Notes: generated from the sequence alone by a model not told the origin. DNA of 9,863 nt from Desulfatitalea sp. (GCA_013041835.1 JABDRH010000091.1:1-9863), one strand, 5' to 3'. Counted from the stretch's first letter, positions 1-7,263 are shown. Translations and numbers: made by a program.

Positions 1-281
1 TGCAGGGACAGTTCCTTGACAAGAACGCTATCCACACCCATCGATGCCAGGGCGGCAAAAAGCATGACGAAACTGGCGGCGTAGTTGAGCAGGCCGAAGT
101 CGGTCGGCCCAAGATATCTTGCCACCCAAGTAAAAATCCACAGAGACACGACTAGGCGAAACACCTTCTCTGAAAGAAGCCACGCCGTGTTTTGAAAATA
201 TCGTTGTAAGCCTTGAGATTCTTTAATGTGGCTTGGCAGAAACCCATGGACCCAATTAATAATCGGTGTGGTTCTTTTCAT
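1..281 (-). CDS. Wzx-type polysaccharide flippase, N-terminal part (runs off left edge)
   Basis: Reading the minus strand from ATG at 281 gives 93 open codons to the window edge. The sequence has the N-terminal signature of oligosaccharide flippases of the MOP/Wzx superfamily: an amphipathic start, then a first membrane helix around residues 40-55 ending in VARYLGPTDFGLLNY (53-67), then a second helix around 68-83 ending in MGVDSVLVKELS (81-92). Such proteins move undecaprenyl-linked sugar units across the inner membrane. The gene is divergent from the epimerase gene at 496, in line with a glycan locus continuing to the left. The start is uncertain: an in-frame ATG seven codons upstream (302) is also possible, and neither has a clear Shine-Dalgarno. 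Only about a fifth of a usual 420-500 residue protein is visible, so the substrate cannot be told. I am fairly sure of the family. Confidence 0.72.
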   Translation of the reverse strand, partial: MKRTTPIINWVHGFLPSHIKESQGLQRYFQNTAWLLSEKVFRLVVSLWIFTWVARYLGPTDFGLLNYAASFVMLFAALASMGVDSVLVKELSL

Positions 282-495
282 GATCGTCTGAGCAAGCGGC
301 ATGTTGGCATGGGCTTTTATAATCGCTTGGATTGTCGGGAAATATTGTTTCGCATCGCACCGAGAGATATATGAGCTGTTCGCAATCGTCAACCAGATCT
401 TTGTTCACCGTAAAATGATTTGAAATGCTTAGGCGAATTAGGATAGTTAAGTTCGATTGGTTGGTTTAAATTGAATCATACGTGGGGATTGCATT

Positions 496-1473
496 ATGCG
501 TATTTTGATCACCGGCGGTGCCGGTTTCATCGGGTCTCATCTGGCTGAGGCGTATCTGGAAAATGGGGATGAGGTTTATATTATCGATGATTTGTCCACG
601 GGATCGCTGGACAATATCGTCCATTTGCGGGAGCCGTATCGCAAGAAATTGTTTGTGCATGTCGATACCATCATGAGCCGGAACATGATGCTGGAATTGG
701 TGGGCACCTGCGATGTGGTGCACCATTTAGCTGCGGCGGTGGGGGTGGAATATATTCTCGACAATCCGCTGGCGTCGATCACCACCAATATTCAAGGGAC
801 CGAAATTGTTCTGGAGCTGTGCAACAAGTTCAAAAAGCGGGTGCTGATCGCCTCCACCTCGGAGGTGTACGGCAAGCATATGCATGCGCCGCTGGTGGAG
901 ACCGATAACATCATCTACGGGCCGTCGAGCAAATTTCGCTGGAGCTATGCCGCCTCCAAATTAATGGACGAGTTCATGGCCCTGGCCTATTTTCGCACCA
1001 CGGGACTGCAAGTAACCGTCGCGCGGCTGTTCAATACCGTGGGACCGCGGCAAACGGGCAGCTACGGCATGGTGATCCCGCGCCTGGTCAAACAAGCCCT
1101 GCGCAACGAGCCGCTGACGGTATATGGCGACGGCAACCAAACGCGAACCTTTACCGATGTAAGCGATGTCGTATGGGCTTTCATGCGCATGGTGGAAAAC
1201 AAGGAGGCCTTCGGGCAGGTGTTCAATGTGGGGGGGATCGAGGAGGTCTCCATCCTTAACCTGGCCAAGCGCATCATTGAAGCCTGCGGGTCATCTTCAC
1301 AAATCCAGTTCATTCCCTATGATAAGGCATTCGGCAAGGATTTCGAAGACATGCAACGCCGCGTACCCGGGATTGAAAAGATCGCCAACCTGACCGGATT
1401 TGATCCAAAAGCCGATTTGGATGTGATTCTCACCAAGGTTATTCGCTATATGCGCAGCCATCTGAAGGAGTAA
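496..1473 (+). CDS. NAD-dependent nucleotide-sugar epimerase/dehydratase (extended SDR, UXS/ArnA-decarboxylase-like)
   Basis: This 325-residue soluble enzyme is a complete extended short-chain dehydrogenase. The NAD-binding GGAGFIGSH lies at residues 7-15, the acidic DDLSTG that holds the ribose at 31-36, TSEVYG at 121-126 and the catalytic YAASK at 151-155, followed by a nucleotide-sugar part with RTFTDVSDVV at 217-226. By eye the Ser-Glu pair of TSEVYG, the RW before the catalytic Tyr and the RRVPGI (288-293) resemble the UDP-glucuronate decarboxylase domain of ArnA and UXS enzymes, which use Ser, Glu and Arg at these places. A 4-epimerase of UDP-hexoses is the main alternative, so I give no symbol. 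GGGGAT lies about six bases before the ATG. It heads a run of four same-strand genes and lies 21 bases before the sugar-phosphate transferase, so it probably makes a sugar nucleotide for the same surface glycan. Confidence 0.88.
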   Translation: MRILITGGAGFIGSHLAEAYLENGDEVYIIDDLSTGSLDNIVHLREPYRKKLFVHVDTIMSRNMMLELVGTCDVVHHLAAAVGVEYILDNPLASITTNIQGTEIVLELCNKFKKRVLIASTSEVYGKHMHAPLVETDNIIYGPSSKFRWSYAASKLMDEFMALAYFRTTGLQVTVARLFNTVGPRQTGSYGMVIPRLVKQALRNEPLTVYGDGNQTRTFTDVSDVVWAFMRMVENKEAFGQVFNVGGIEEVSILNLAKRIIEACGSSSQIQFIPYDKAFGKDFEDMQRRVPGIEKIANLTGFDPKADLDVILTKVIRYMRSHLKE

Positions 1474-1494
1474 GGCGTCCGCAGCCGAAAGATC

Positions 1495-3342
1495 ATGGTT
1501 GATGCATCTGCCATTTTTGCATTCGGGTTGACCTTTGGCCTCTCCGCCGCCTTCACGCCGCTGGTGCGTTGGATGGCGTTAAAGCGTACATGGGTCGCCC
1601 AGCCGAAGGCCGACCGCTGGCACAAAAAGCCTACGGCACTCATGGGGGGTATCGCCATTTTTTCCGCCATGGCGCTGCCTTTGGCTTATGTAGCCGATTT
1701 TGGCTCCATCATTCCGGTCGTTTTTGCCGGCAACGGATTGAACCAGGTGCCTTCCATCGTGGCGGTGCTCCTGGTGGGTGCGACATTTCTCTTCTGCCTG
1801 GGTCTGGTCGACGATCTGCGCAGCATCAAGCCCCAAACCAAACTCATCGGTCAGATTCTGGCCGCTTCCCTCGTGGTGTTCCTGGGGTTTCGGTTGCATT
1901 GGTTCGAATCCTTGACCGTGGATACCATGGCTACTCTCTTTTGGATCGTTGGCATTACCAATGCCTTCAATCTTATCGACAACATGGACGGACTGTGCGC
2001 CGGGGTTGGTGCTATTGCGGTGTGCGGACTGGCGGTGCTCTATCACAACACGGCGCCCGGCCCCTTCCTGGCCTCACTGATCCTGGCCGGCGCCATGGGC
2101 GGCTTTTTGATTTACAATTTCAATCCGGCCAAGATCTTCATGGGCGACTGCGGCAGTTTGGTCATCGGATTCAGCATCAGCGTGTTGTCCCTTTGCTATT
2201 CGGAATTGCCGTCGGTGTCGCTGCTGGCCAGATTCAGCGTGCCTATCCTGATCTTACTGGTGCCCATTTTGGATACGACCTTGGTCACCGTCATCCGCAT
2301 CTTAAGCGGCCGCAAAGCCTCTATGGGCGGGCGGGATCATACCTCCCACCGGTTGGTGCTCATGGGGTTTTCCGAACGGACAGCGGTTCTTTCTCTTTAT
2401 AGTATCGGCATCATTGCCGCTTGGGCCGCGGTGTTTGTGAGCATTAGCGACACCCTCACGTCACCGCTGGTGATCATTCCAATCGCCTTGGCCATGTTGT
2501 TGATGGGCATCTATTTATCCCAACTGCGCGTCTATCCGGAAAAGGAGTTTTCAGTTCTGCGTGACCGCAGTTTTACCCCTGTCTTGATGGAGATTACCTA
2601 CCGGCGGCAGATTCTGCTGGTGCTGCTGGATTTTATCCTGATCGCCTTTTCTTATTACTTGTCCTATCGCTTGCGTTTTGGCGACGACTTGTTTTTTTTA
2701 TATTTCGAAATCTTTCTCAGATCACTGCCGGTGGTCATTGCCATCAAGATGGCTGTGCTCTTCTGGATGGGCATCTATCGCGGCATGTGGGGGTACTTCA
2801 GCACCAACGATGTGTCCCTGTATATCCGTGCCTCACTCGTGGGCTCCATGGTGACGGTGGTGGCGGTGACCTTCATCTATCGCTTTGAAGACTTTTCTAA
2901 AGGGGTTTTCCTCATCGATTGGCTGCTTTCCACTTGCCTTTTTCTGGGAGTGCGCGGATCGTTTCGGTTTTTTCTCGAAACCCAGAAACGCAAAACACTG
3001 ACGGGCGACAAGGTGGTTATTTACGGCGCGGGCAGGGCAGGGGAGTTGTTGCTGCGTGAAATTCTCAACAATGAGCGGTTGAAGGTTAAACCCATCGGCT
3101 TTATCGATGATGATGTGTTCAAGACCGGCAAACGGATTCAGGGTTTTCCGATTATGGGCACCTTTGAGACCATCGAACAGATTCATGAACGGCATGGTCT
3201 GGACGGCATTGTGGTATCTTTCAACGATGTCGAAAGCAACAGCCGTCTGGCCCATGACGCGGTGAAAGGGTTTTGTCAAAAAAGAGGTCTTTCGCTGAAA
3301 TGCTTTAAAATTGATTTGAAACGGGTGGAATTGGGAAACTAA
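1495..3342 (+). CDS. Fused WecA/MraY-type sugar-phosphate transferase with truncated WbpM/CapD-like C-terminal half
   Basis: The 615-residue membrane protein has two parts. Residues 1-345 form a polyprenyl-phosphate sugar-1-phosphate transferase (PNPT family, about ten membrane helices). The Mg-binding Asp pair is in LGLVDDL (102-108), then NAFNLIDNMDGL (156-167), NPAKIFMGDCGSL (210-222) and the HxxHR loop HTSHR (282-286). These motifs are intact, so it likely moves a sugar-1-phosphate such as GlcNAc-1-P onto undecaprenyl phosphate. Residues 355-615 resemble the N-terminal half of WbpM/PglF/CapD: about four hydrophobic helices (371-390, 408-426, 444-461, 472-487), then a Rossmann-like domain with IYGAGRAGELLLRE (509-522) and GFIDDD (535-540). 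The catalytic dehydratase domain that normally follows is missing; the gene stops within one base of the next. The second half is thus probably a nucleotide- or sugar-nucleotide-sensing or scaffold part, which is my inference. WecA itself is about 365 residues. Confidence 0.87.
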   Translation: MVDASAIFAFGLTFGLSAAFTPLVRWMALKRTWVAQPKADRWHKKPTALMGGIAIFSAMALPLAYVADFGSIIPVVFAGNGLNQVPSIVAVLLVGATFLFCLGLVDDLRSIKPQTKLIGQILAASLVVFLGFRLHWFESLTVDTMATLFWIVGITNAFNLIDNMDGLCAGVGAIAVCGLAVLYHNTAPGPFLASLILAGAMGGFLIYNFNPAKIFMGDCGSLVIGFSISVLSLCYSELPSVSLLARFSVPILILLVPILDTTLVTVIRILSGRKASMGGRDHTSHRLVLMGFSERTAVLSLYSIGIIAAWAAVFVSISDTLTSPLVIIPIALAMLLMGIYLSQLRVYPEKEFSVLRDRSFTPVLMEITYRRQILLVLLDFILIAFSYYLSYRLRFGDDLFFLYFEIFLRSLPVVIAIKMAVLFWMGIYRGMWGYFSTNDVSLYIRASLVGSMVTVVAVTFIYRFEDFSKGVFLIDWLLSTCLFLGVRGSFRFFLETQKRKTLTGDKVVIYGAGRAGELLLREILNNERLKVKPIGFIDDDVFKTGKRIQGFPIMGTFETIEQIHERHGLDGIVVSFNDVESNSRLAHDAVKGFCQKRGLSLKCFKIDLKRVELGN

Positions 3343-3343
3343 C

Positions 3344-4537
3344 ATGAATCCTGTGCAGCAGCTTTTAAATAAGGGTGCCACTATCTATGATCCCGGCGCC
3401 GTATACATCGATCCGGCGGTGGATATCGATCGTTTGGCGGGGCGGGAGGTCACCATCTATCCCGGTGTTCGGATTTTTGGCGCCGATACATTCATCGGCG
3501 AAGGCGCCCAAATCGGAAAAGAGGGGCCGGTTACCATCGAGGGGTGTTACGTGGGACCGAAGGTTTCTCTTAAGGGCGGATTTTTCAGTGGTGCGGTGTT
3601 CTTAGCCGGGGCTGCATGTGGTTCCGGCGCGCATGTGCGGCCGGGCACTATTTTGGAAGAATATGCCGGTATCGCACATTCGGTAGGCCTGAAGCAGACC
3701 ATATTGTTTCCTTACGTCACCTTGGGCAGCCTGATCAATTTCTGTGACTGCCTAATGGCCGGCGGCACCGGTCCCAAAAATCATAGCGAAGTGGGCAGTT
3801 CGTATATTCACTTCAACTTCACGCCCAATCAGGATAAAGTCACGCCATCGCTCATCGGTGACGTGCCCCGTGGCGTGATGCTCAACCAATCCCCTATTTT
3901 CCTGGGAGGGCAGGGGGGCATGGTGGGGCCTTGCCGGTTGGCTTATGGTACAGTGGTGGCGGCCGGCACCCTATGCCGTCACGATCAACTCAAAGAGAAT
4001 CATCTGGTTTACGGCGCCAAGCCACAAGCCGGCACCATGCCTTACAAGCCGGGAAACTACTTGAATCTCAAGCGCATTTTAGAGCAAAACCTGAATTTCA
4101 TCGGCAACTTGATCGCGTTGAAGCAGTGGTACCTTCAGATCCGGGCCAGATTCACCGGGCCCGAACTGCCGGTGGCGTTGCTGAACGGTTTGGAAAAGAC
4201 TGTTTCGGCCGGTATCGCGGAGCGTATCCAACAACTCGGCAAGCTGAGCACCAAATTAGATCCATCCGATTCCGGAAATCATCTGCACCTTGCCTTTGCC
4301 GGCAGGTGGGCCGACGTGGAAGGTCGCTTTTTGAAAGTGAAAGCCTATGCGGGCGACCCGGATTTGGCCGGCCGCTTTTCCGATATCATCGATGAACAGA
4401 TAAAAAGGCGCGGCCGGTCCTATATTGAGGTGATTCAGAGTCTGGATGCGGATCAATCCGCTATTGGCACTCAATGGATGACAGGCATTGTCGAGAGCGT
4501 GAACTCACAAGTGATGGATGTATTGCTTTCAGTATAA
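3344..4537 (+). CDS. Left-handed beta-helix GlmU-like protein without pyrophosphorylase domain
   Basis: The 397-residue soluble protein has hexapeptide-like repeats from about residue 10 to 225 (for example VTIYPGVRIFG at 36-46 and IGEGAQIG at 51-58) and a helical tail from 240 to 397. The stretch 114-214 resembles the acetyltransferase half of GlmU: VGLKQTIL (114-121) parallels the Lys-containing strand, and HFNFTPNQDKVTPSLIGD (156-173) parallels the TCNYDG...TIIGD region. There is no N-terminal uridylyltransferase domain (no LAAGxGTRM). By eye the GlmU catalytic His appears replaced by Ser129 within LGSLINFCD, so acetyltransferase activity is doubtful. Only one base separates it from the preceding stop, so translation is probably coupled; GGGAAA lies nine bases before the ATG. 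Position directly before glmM suggests a role with glucosamine-phosphate or UDP-GlcNAc. Family fold is confident, function is not. Confidence 0.78.
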   Translation: MNPVQQLLNKGATIYDPGAVYIDPAVDIDRLAGREVTIYPGVRIFGADTFIGEGAQIGKEGPVTIEGCYVGPKVSLKGGFFSGAVFLAGAACGSGAHVRPGTILEEYAGIAHSVGLKQTILFPYVTLGSLINFCDCLMAGGTGPKNHSEVGSSYIHFNFTPNQDKVTPSLIGDVPRGVMLNQSPIFLGGQGGMVGPCRLAYGTVVAAGTLCRHDQLKENHLVYGAKPQAGTMPYKPGNYLNLKRILEQNLNFIGNLIALKQWYLQIRARFTGPELPVALLNGLEKTVSAGIAERIQQLGKLSTKLDPSDSGNHLHLAFAGRWADVEGRFLKVKAYAGDPDLAGRFSDIIDEQIKRRGRSYIEVIQSLDADQSAIGTQWMTGIVESVNSQVMDVLLSV

Positions 4538-4558
4538 AGGTATCGACAAGCGGGAAAA

Positions 4559-5911
4559 ATGGGGAAACTATTCGGTACGGACGGCATTCGCGGCGTGGCA
4601 AATGTCTATCCCATGACGGTTGAAATCGCGCTGGCTGCGGGTAAGGTGGTTGGCAACTATTTTCAAAGCACGGAGAACGGCTCCTGCCGAGGGCACATTG
4701 TCATGGGAAGGGATACGCGCGTCTCCGGCGCCATGCTGACCCAGGCTTTTGCGGCGGGTGCGTGCGCGGCCGGTGTGGATGTGTGGATGTTGGGTATCTT
4801 GCCCACGCCGGGGATCGCAAGGCTCACCGGGGCCAGCGGTGCTTTAGCCGGCGTGGTGATCTCCGCCTCGCACAATCCGTTTGAAGATAACGGTATCAAG
4901 CTGTTCAACAGTGACGGCTACAAGCTATCGGACCCGGTCGAAGCCGAAATCGAGGCGCGTTTGCTGGGCGACGGAGAGGCACCGGTGGCTGTACCTCGCA
5001 ATATCGGCCGTGTGAACCAGGTGGACGATGCCGGTGAGCAGTACCTGGACGCCATCTGTGGGGCCATGGGCGATCTTTCTCTGAATCCTTGCAGCGTCGT
5101 GATCGATTGCGCCAATGGAGCCACTTATGAAACGGCGCCGGTCCTTTTTCAGCGTTTGGGGGCCCAGGTGACAACGCTATTTGGCTCCCCGGACGGCACC
5201 AATATCAACGATCAATGCGGTTCTCAACACCCTGAAACCCTGGCCGAAAGCGTGGTGCGGCAAAACGCCGACGTGGGTCTGGCCTTTGACGGTGATGGCG
5301 ATCGTCTCATCGCGGTGGATGAAACCGGTCAAGTGCTCAGCGGCGACCAAATCATGGTCGTTTGCGCCAACGACCTGAAACAGCGCGGCGCGCTCAAGAA
5401 CAACATGGTGGTGAGCACCGTCATGAGCAACCTGGGATTCGGACTGGCCCTTGAACGGCTCGGCATCTGCTGGTGTTCGACGCAAGTGGGCGATCGATAC
5501 GTCATGGAAACCATGCTGGCGGAAGGTGCGGTGTTGGGCGGCGAAGACTCGGGTCACTTGATATTCCATGAGTTGAACACCACCGGCGATGGCATGGTGG
5601 CCGCGGTTCAACTTCTGGTGGCCATGAAGCGCGCCGGCCGGCCACTATCAGAGCTGGCGCGGATCATGACGGTGTATCCTCAGGTGCTGGTCAACGTGCC
5701 GGTCAAGACAAAGCCCGACTTGGCGACCCTGCCCGACATCCAGGCAGTCATTGATCGCGTGGAAAAGGCACTGGACAGGCATGGGCGTGTACTGGTGCGC
5801 TACTCAGGCACTCAGGACATGTGCCGCGTGATGGTGGAGGGCCCAACCAACGAAACGACCCACGCCCACTGCCAGGAGATCGTCGAAGCCGTGCGCAGGG
5901 CCATTGGGTAA
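4559..5911 (+). CDS. glmM: Phosphoglucosamine mutase GlmM
   Basis: GlmM turns glucosamine-6-phosphate into glucosamine-1-phosphate in the cytoplasm, feeding UDP-GlcNAc for peptidoglycan and lipopolysaccharide. The 450-residue length fits the family. All four hallmarks are present: the start KLFGTDGIRG (3-12), the phosphoserine loop ISASHNPFEDNGIK with Ser104, the metal loop DGDGDR (244-249), the sugar-binding GGEDSGH (327-333), and the phosphate-binding RYSGTQ (414-419). The last usually reads RxSGTE in GlmM, so Gln419 is a mild variation, also known in related phosphohexomutases. The start is 21 bases after the beta-helix gene; GGGAAAAATG places only a weak ribosome site close to the ATG. 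It ends an apparent four-gene operon and is followed by a strong terminator. A phosphomannomutase is the only alternative and is much less likely given the N-terminal motif. Confidence 0.96.
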   Translation: MGKLFGTDGIRGVANVYPMTVEIALAAGKVVGNYFQSTENGSCRGHIVMGRDTRVSGAMLTQAFAAGACAAGVDVWMLGILPTPGIARLTGASGALAGVVISASHNPFEDNGIKLFNSDGYKLSDPVEAEIEARLLGDGEAPVAVPRNIGRVNQVDDAGEQYLDAICGAMGDLSLNPCSVVIDCANGATYETAPVLFQRLGAQVTTLFGSPDGTNINDQCGSQHPETLAESVVRQNADVGLAFDGDGDRLIAVDETGQVLSGDQIMVVCANDLKQRGALKNNMVVSTVMSNLGFGLALERLGICWCSTQVGDRYVMETMLAEGAVLGGEDSGHLIFHELNTTGDGMVAAVQLLVAMKRAGRPLSELARIMTVYPQVLVNVPVKTKPDLATLPDIQAVIDRVEKALDRHGRVLVRYSGTQDMCRVMVEGPTNETTHAHCQEIVEAVRRAIG

Positions 5912-5990
5912 AAAACAAGTTGAATCCAATCTATCTATAGTGCGGGCAGATGTAAGATAATAGCCGCGGAAAGATCAGTATGGGGTGAGA

Positions 5991-6031
5991 AAAAACCTCT
6001 GGAGAATAGTTCTCCAGAGGTTTTCCTTTTT
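5991..6031. terminator. Bidirectional intrinsic terminator between glmM and the BI-1 gene
   Basis: The left arm 5992-6006 (AAAACCTCTGGAGAA) pairs perfectly with 6010-6024 around a three-base TAG loop. On the plus strand the arm ends in TTTT followed by CC and five T (6027-6031). On the minus strand the hairpin likewise ends in a run of T (complement of A at 5991-5995). It can therefore stop transcripts of the two convergent genes. Confidence 0.9.
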
Positions 6032-6041
6032 GTATCATCGA

Positions 6042-6746
6042 TTAATCACGGCTCCCGCCGAAAATGAATAGTAGGTATTGAAACATCAGGATAAAATCCA
6101 GGTAGAGCTGCAAGGCGCCGATGATCGAGCCTTTTCGTACGGCTGAAGCGCTCACGTTGGCCGGCTGGGTCATGGCCATCATCTTGATTTTCTGGGTATC
6201 ATAAGCCGTCAGTCCGGCAAAAATGATGACACCGATGTAGCTGATGATCATCTGCATGCCATAGGACCCCAGGAATATGTTGACCAGCGATGCGATAATA
6301 ATGCCGATCAAGCCCATCATCATGAAACGCCCCAGCCCTGAAAGATCCTTTTTGGTGGTCCAGCCGATGATGCTCAGCCCAAGAAAGCTGGCGGCACAGA
6401 TGAAAAAGGTGGAAGCGATGGTCGCCTGGGCGTAGGCGTAAAAGATATAGGAAAAAGTCGCTCCATTAAGCGCCGCATAGGTCATGAACAGCGCCGTTGC
6501 CGTGGAGGCCTTGATTTTGTTTATGCGAGCCGCCAGAGAAAACACCAGGGCAAGCTCTGCGATAAAAAACAAGAAACTGGTTTTCTGAACGAACTGGAAC
6601 ATGGCGGCATTTGTGGCGACAAAGTACGCCACGAATCCGGTCAGGGCCAGCCCAAGCGCCATCCAATTGTATACGCCGCGCACGAATGCACTCACTCGGG
6701 TTTGAACCTGCGTCTGGTCCATGGAATACGACGGTCGGGTCTCCAT
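6042..6746 (-). CDS. Bax inhibitor-1 / YccA family membrane protein
   Basis: The 234-residue protein has a short hydrophilic N-terminus followed by about seven membrane helices (near 25-45, 57-75, 85-105, 108-128, 138-158, 165-183 and 208-230), the layout of BI-1 (TMBIM, UPF0005) proteins. Family signatures are AYDTQKIK (181-188) and GALQLYLDFILMFQYLL (210-226). Asp183 and Asp217 sit where the pH-sensing aspartate pair of the Bacillus YetJ calcium-leak protein lies, so a pH-dependent cation or calcium leak is plausible; in E. coli the relatives YccA and YbhL are known, and YccA modulates FtsH. The role here is not shown. It has an excellent Shine-Dalgarno (AGGAGGA, minus strand 6759-6753, six bases before the ATG) and its own promoter. 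It is transcribed alone, convergent with glmM and divergent from a small unknown gene. Confidence 0.93.
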   Translation of the reverse strand: METRPSYSMDQTQVQTRVSAFVRGVYNWMALGLALTGFVAYFVATNAAMFQFVQKTSFLFFIAELALVFSLAARINKIKASTATALFMTYAALNGATFSYIFYAYAQATIASTFFICAASFLGLSIIGWTTKKDLSGLGRFMMMGLIGIIIASLVNIFLGSYGMQMIISYIGVIIFAGLTAYDTQKIKMMAMTQPANVSASAVRKGSIIGALQLYLDFILMFQYLLFIFGGSRD

Positions 6747-6752
6747 TTTCTA

Positions 6753-6759
6753 TCCTCCT
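6753..6759 (-). promoter_or_regulatory. Strong Shine-Dalgarno of the BI-1 gene
   Basis: The minus strand reads AAGGAGGATAGAAAATG. AGGAGGA matches the anti-Shine-Dalgarno very well at six bases before the ATG (6746), and it fixes the start of this gene. It is the best ribosome site in the window. Confidence 0.85.
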
Positions 6760-6782
6760 TCTTGCGGTTTTGGATTGTGCCG

Positions 6783-6811
6783 AATATAACCACCGGCAGC
6801 TTTATTTTCAA
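6783..6811 (-). promoter_or_regulatory. Sigma70-like promoter of the BI-1 gene
   Basis: On the minus strand TTGAAA (complement of 6806-6811) and TATATT (complement of 6783-6788) are separated by exactly 17 bases. Each box differs from the consensus by two bases or fewer. The -10 box lies about 36 bases before the ATG at 6746, leaving a short leader that includes the Shine-Dalgarno. No experimental support is available. Confidence 0.6.
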
Positions 6812-6819
6812 GAATAAAG
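6800..6819. promoter_or_regulatory. Inverted repeat overlapping the BI-1 promoter -35 box (operator candidate)
   Basis: CTTTATT (6800-6806) and AATAAAG (6813-6819) are perfect reverse complements spaced by six bases (TTCAAG). The repeat covers the -35 box of the minus-strand promoter and lies between two divergent genes. A dimeric repressor could bind here. In so AT-rich a stretch a 7-bp repeat may also arise by chance. Confidence 0.3.
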
Positions 6820-6863
6820 ATGGTATATCACCGATTAATCATGTTGCGGCAGGGGGTTAGACG

Positions 6864-7145
6864 ATGAAACCGGAGCAGCTCTATCAACATCTAAAGGAGT
6901 TGGCCGACAAACTCGGCATCACGGTATCCGAACAGAATTTTCGCCCCACCGGCCTGCATGTGAAGAGCGGCTTGTGCAAAGTTAAAAATAACGACTATTG
7001 CATCATCGACAAACATCTCAAACCGAACCGAAAAATCGAAGTGCTGGCCGATTGCCTGGCGCAGTTTCCCCATGACACCGTTTATGTCGTGCCGGCCGTA
7101 AGAGAATATCTGGAGCGCTTTAAATCCCATCGACCCAGCCAATAA
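6864..7145 (+). CDS. Small conserved-looking protein of unknown function
   Basis: I do not recognise a named family. The 93-residue protein is soluble and has no membrane segment or signal peptide. It opens with a charged helix (residues 3-18), followed by a compact beta-rich centre, GLHVKSGLCKVKNNDYCIID (30-49), with two Cys (38, 46), then a helix KIEVLADCLAQF (57-68) with a third Cys (64), a hydrophobic strand TVYVVPAVR (72-80), and a charged end. There is no CxxC metal-binding pair. GGGGG lies shortly before the ATG (6852-6856), and codon use is like the neighbours, so it is very probably a real gene. It stands 118 bases after the divergent BI-1 start and lies before xseA, with which it may share transcription. 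No link to exonuclease VII can be shown from the sequence. Confidence 0.75.
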   Translation: MKPEQLYQHLKELADKLGITVSEQNFRPTGLHVKSGLCKVKNNDYCIIDKHLKPNRKIEVLADCLAQFPHDTVYVVPAVREYLERFKSHRPSQ

Positions 7146-7199
7146 AAAAGTCGAGGACTGGACACAGGCATAGCCGCATATCTTTGGATTCGGCACGGA

Positions 7200-7225
7200 A
7201 TTAAAAAGTTTACATAATACATATT
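7200..7225. other. AT-rich block before xseA with ACATAAT and a small inverted repeat
   Basis: This stretch of the gap before xseA is almost wholly A and T. It holds ACATAAT (7212-7218) and, overlapping it, ATAAT (7214-7218) and ATTAT (7223-7227) as an inverted repeat with a four-base spacer. It may be part of the xseA promoter, but no convincing pair of -35 and -10 boxes at 16-18 bases spacing is visible. Confidence 0.3.
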
Positions 7226-7263
7226 ATCAGACATTGTTGCCAAAACGATACCCATCTACCTAC

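Noticed and set aside
304..323. TTGGCA and TATAAT on the plus strand, looking like a promoter or sigma54 site.
   Set aside because: The boxes are only eight bases apart, and the GG/GC spacing of a sigma54 site is not met.
345..373. Possible plus-strand promoter TTGTTT-17-TATATG before the epimerase gene.
   Set aside because: Only three of six bases match in the -35 box and four in the -10 box, and it lies over 120 bases from the start codon; too weak to annotate.
364..392. Possible minus-strand promoter TTGACG with TATCTC for the flippase gene.
   Set aside because: The -35 box is good but the -10 box at 17 bases matches only three positions; a better -10 needs a 15-base spacer.
1569..2402. 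Long alternative open frame of 277 codons within the transferase gene.
   Set aside because: It overlaps an intact gene with recognised motifs in another frame and its translation shows low-complexity Arg/Gly/His composition typical of shadow frames.
5177..5611. Minus-strand open frame of 144 codons within glmM.
   Set aside because: It is antisense to conserved glmM motifs and resembles no protein; a shadow of GC-rich codon use.
7234..7263. Extension of XseA to a TTG start at 7234.
   Set aside because: No Shine-Dalgarno lies before it, and the ten added residues do not resemble the family; ATG at 7264 is preferred, though the TTG is not excluded.
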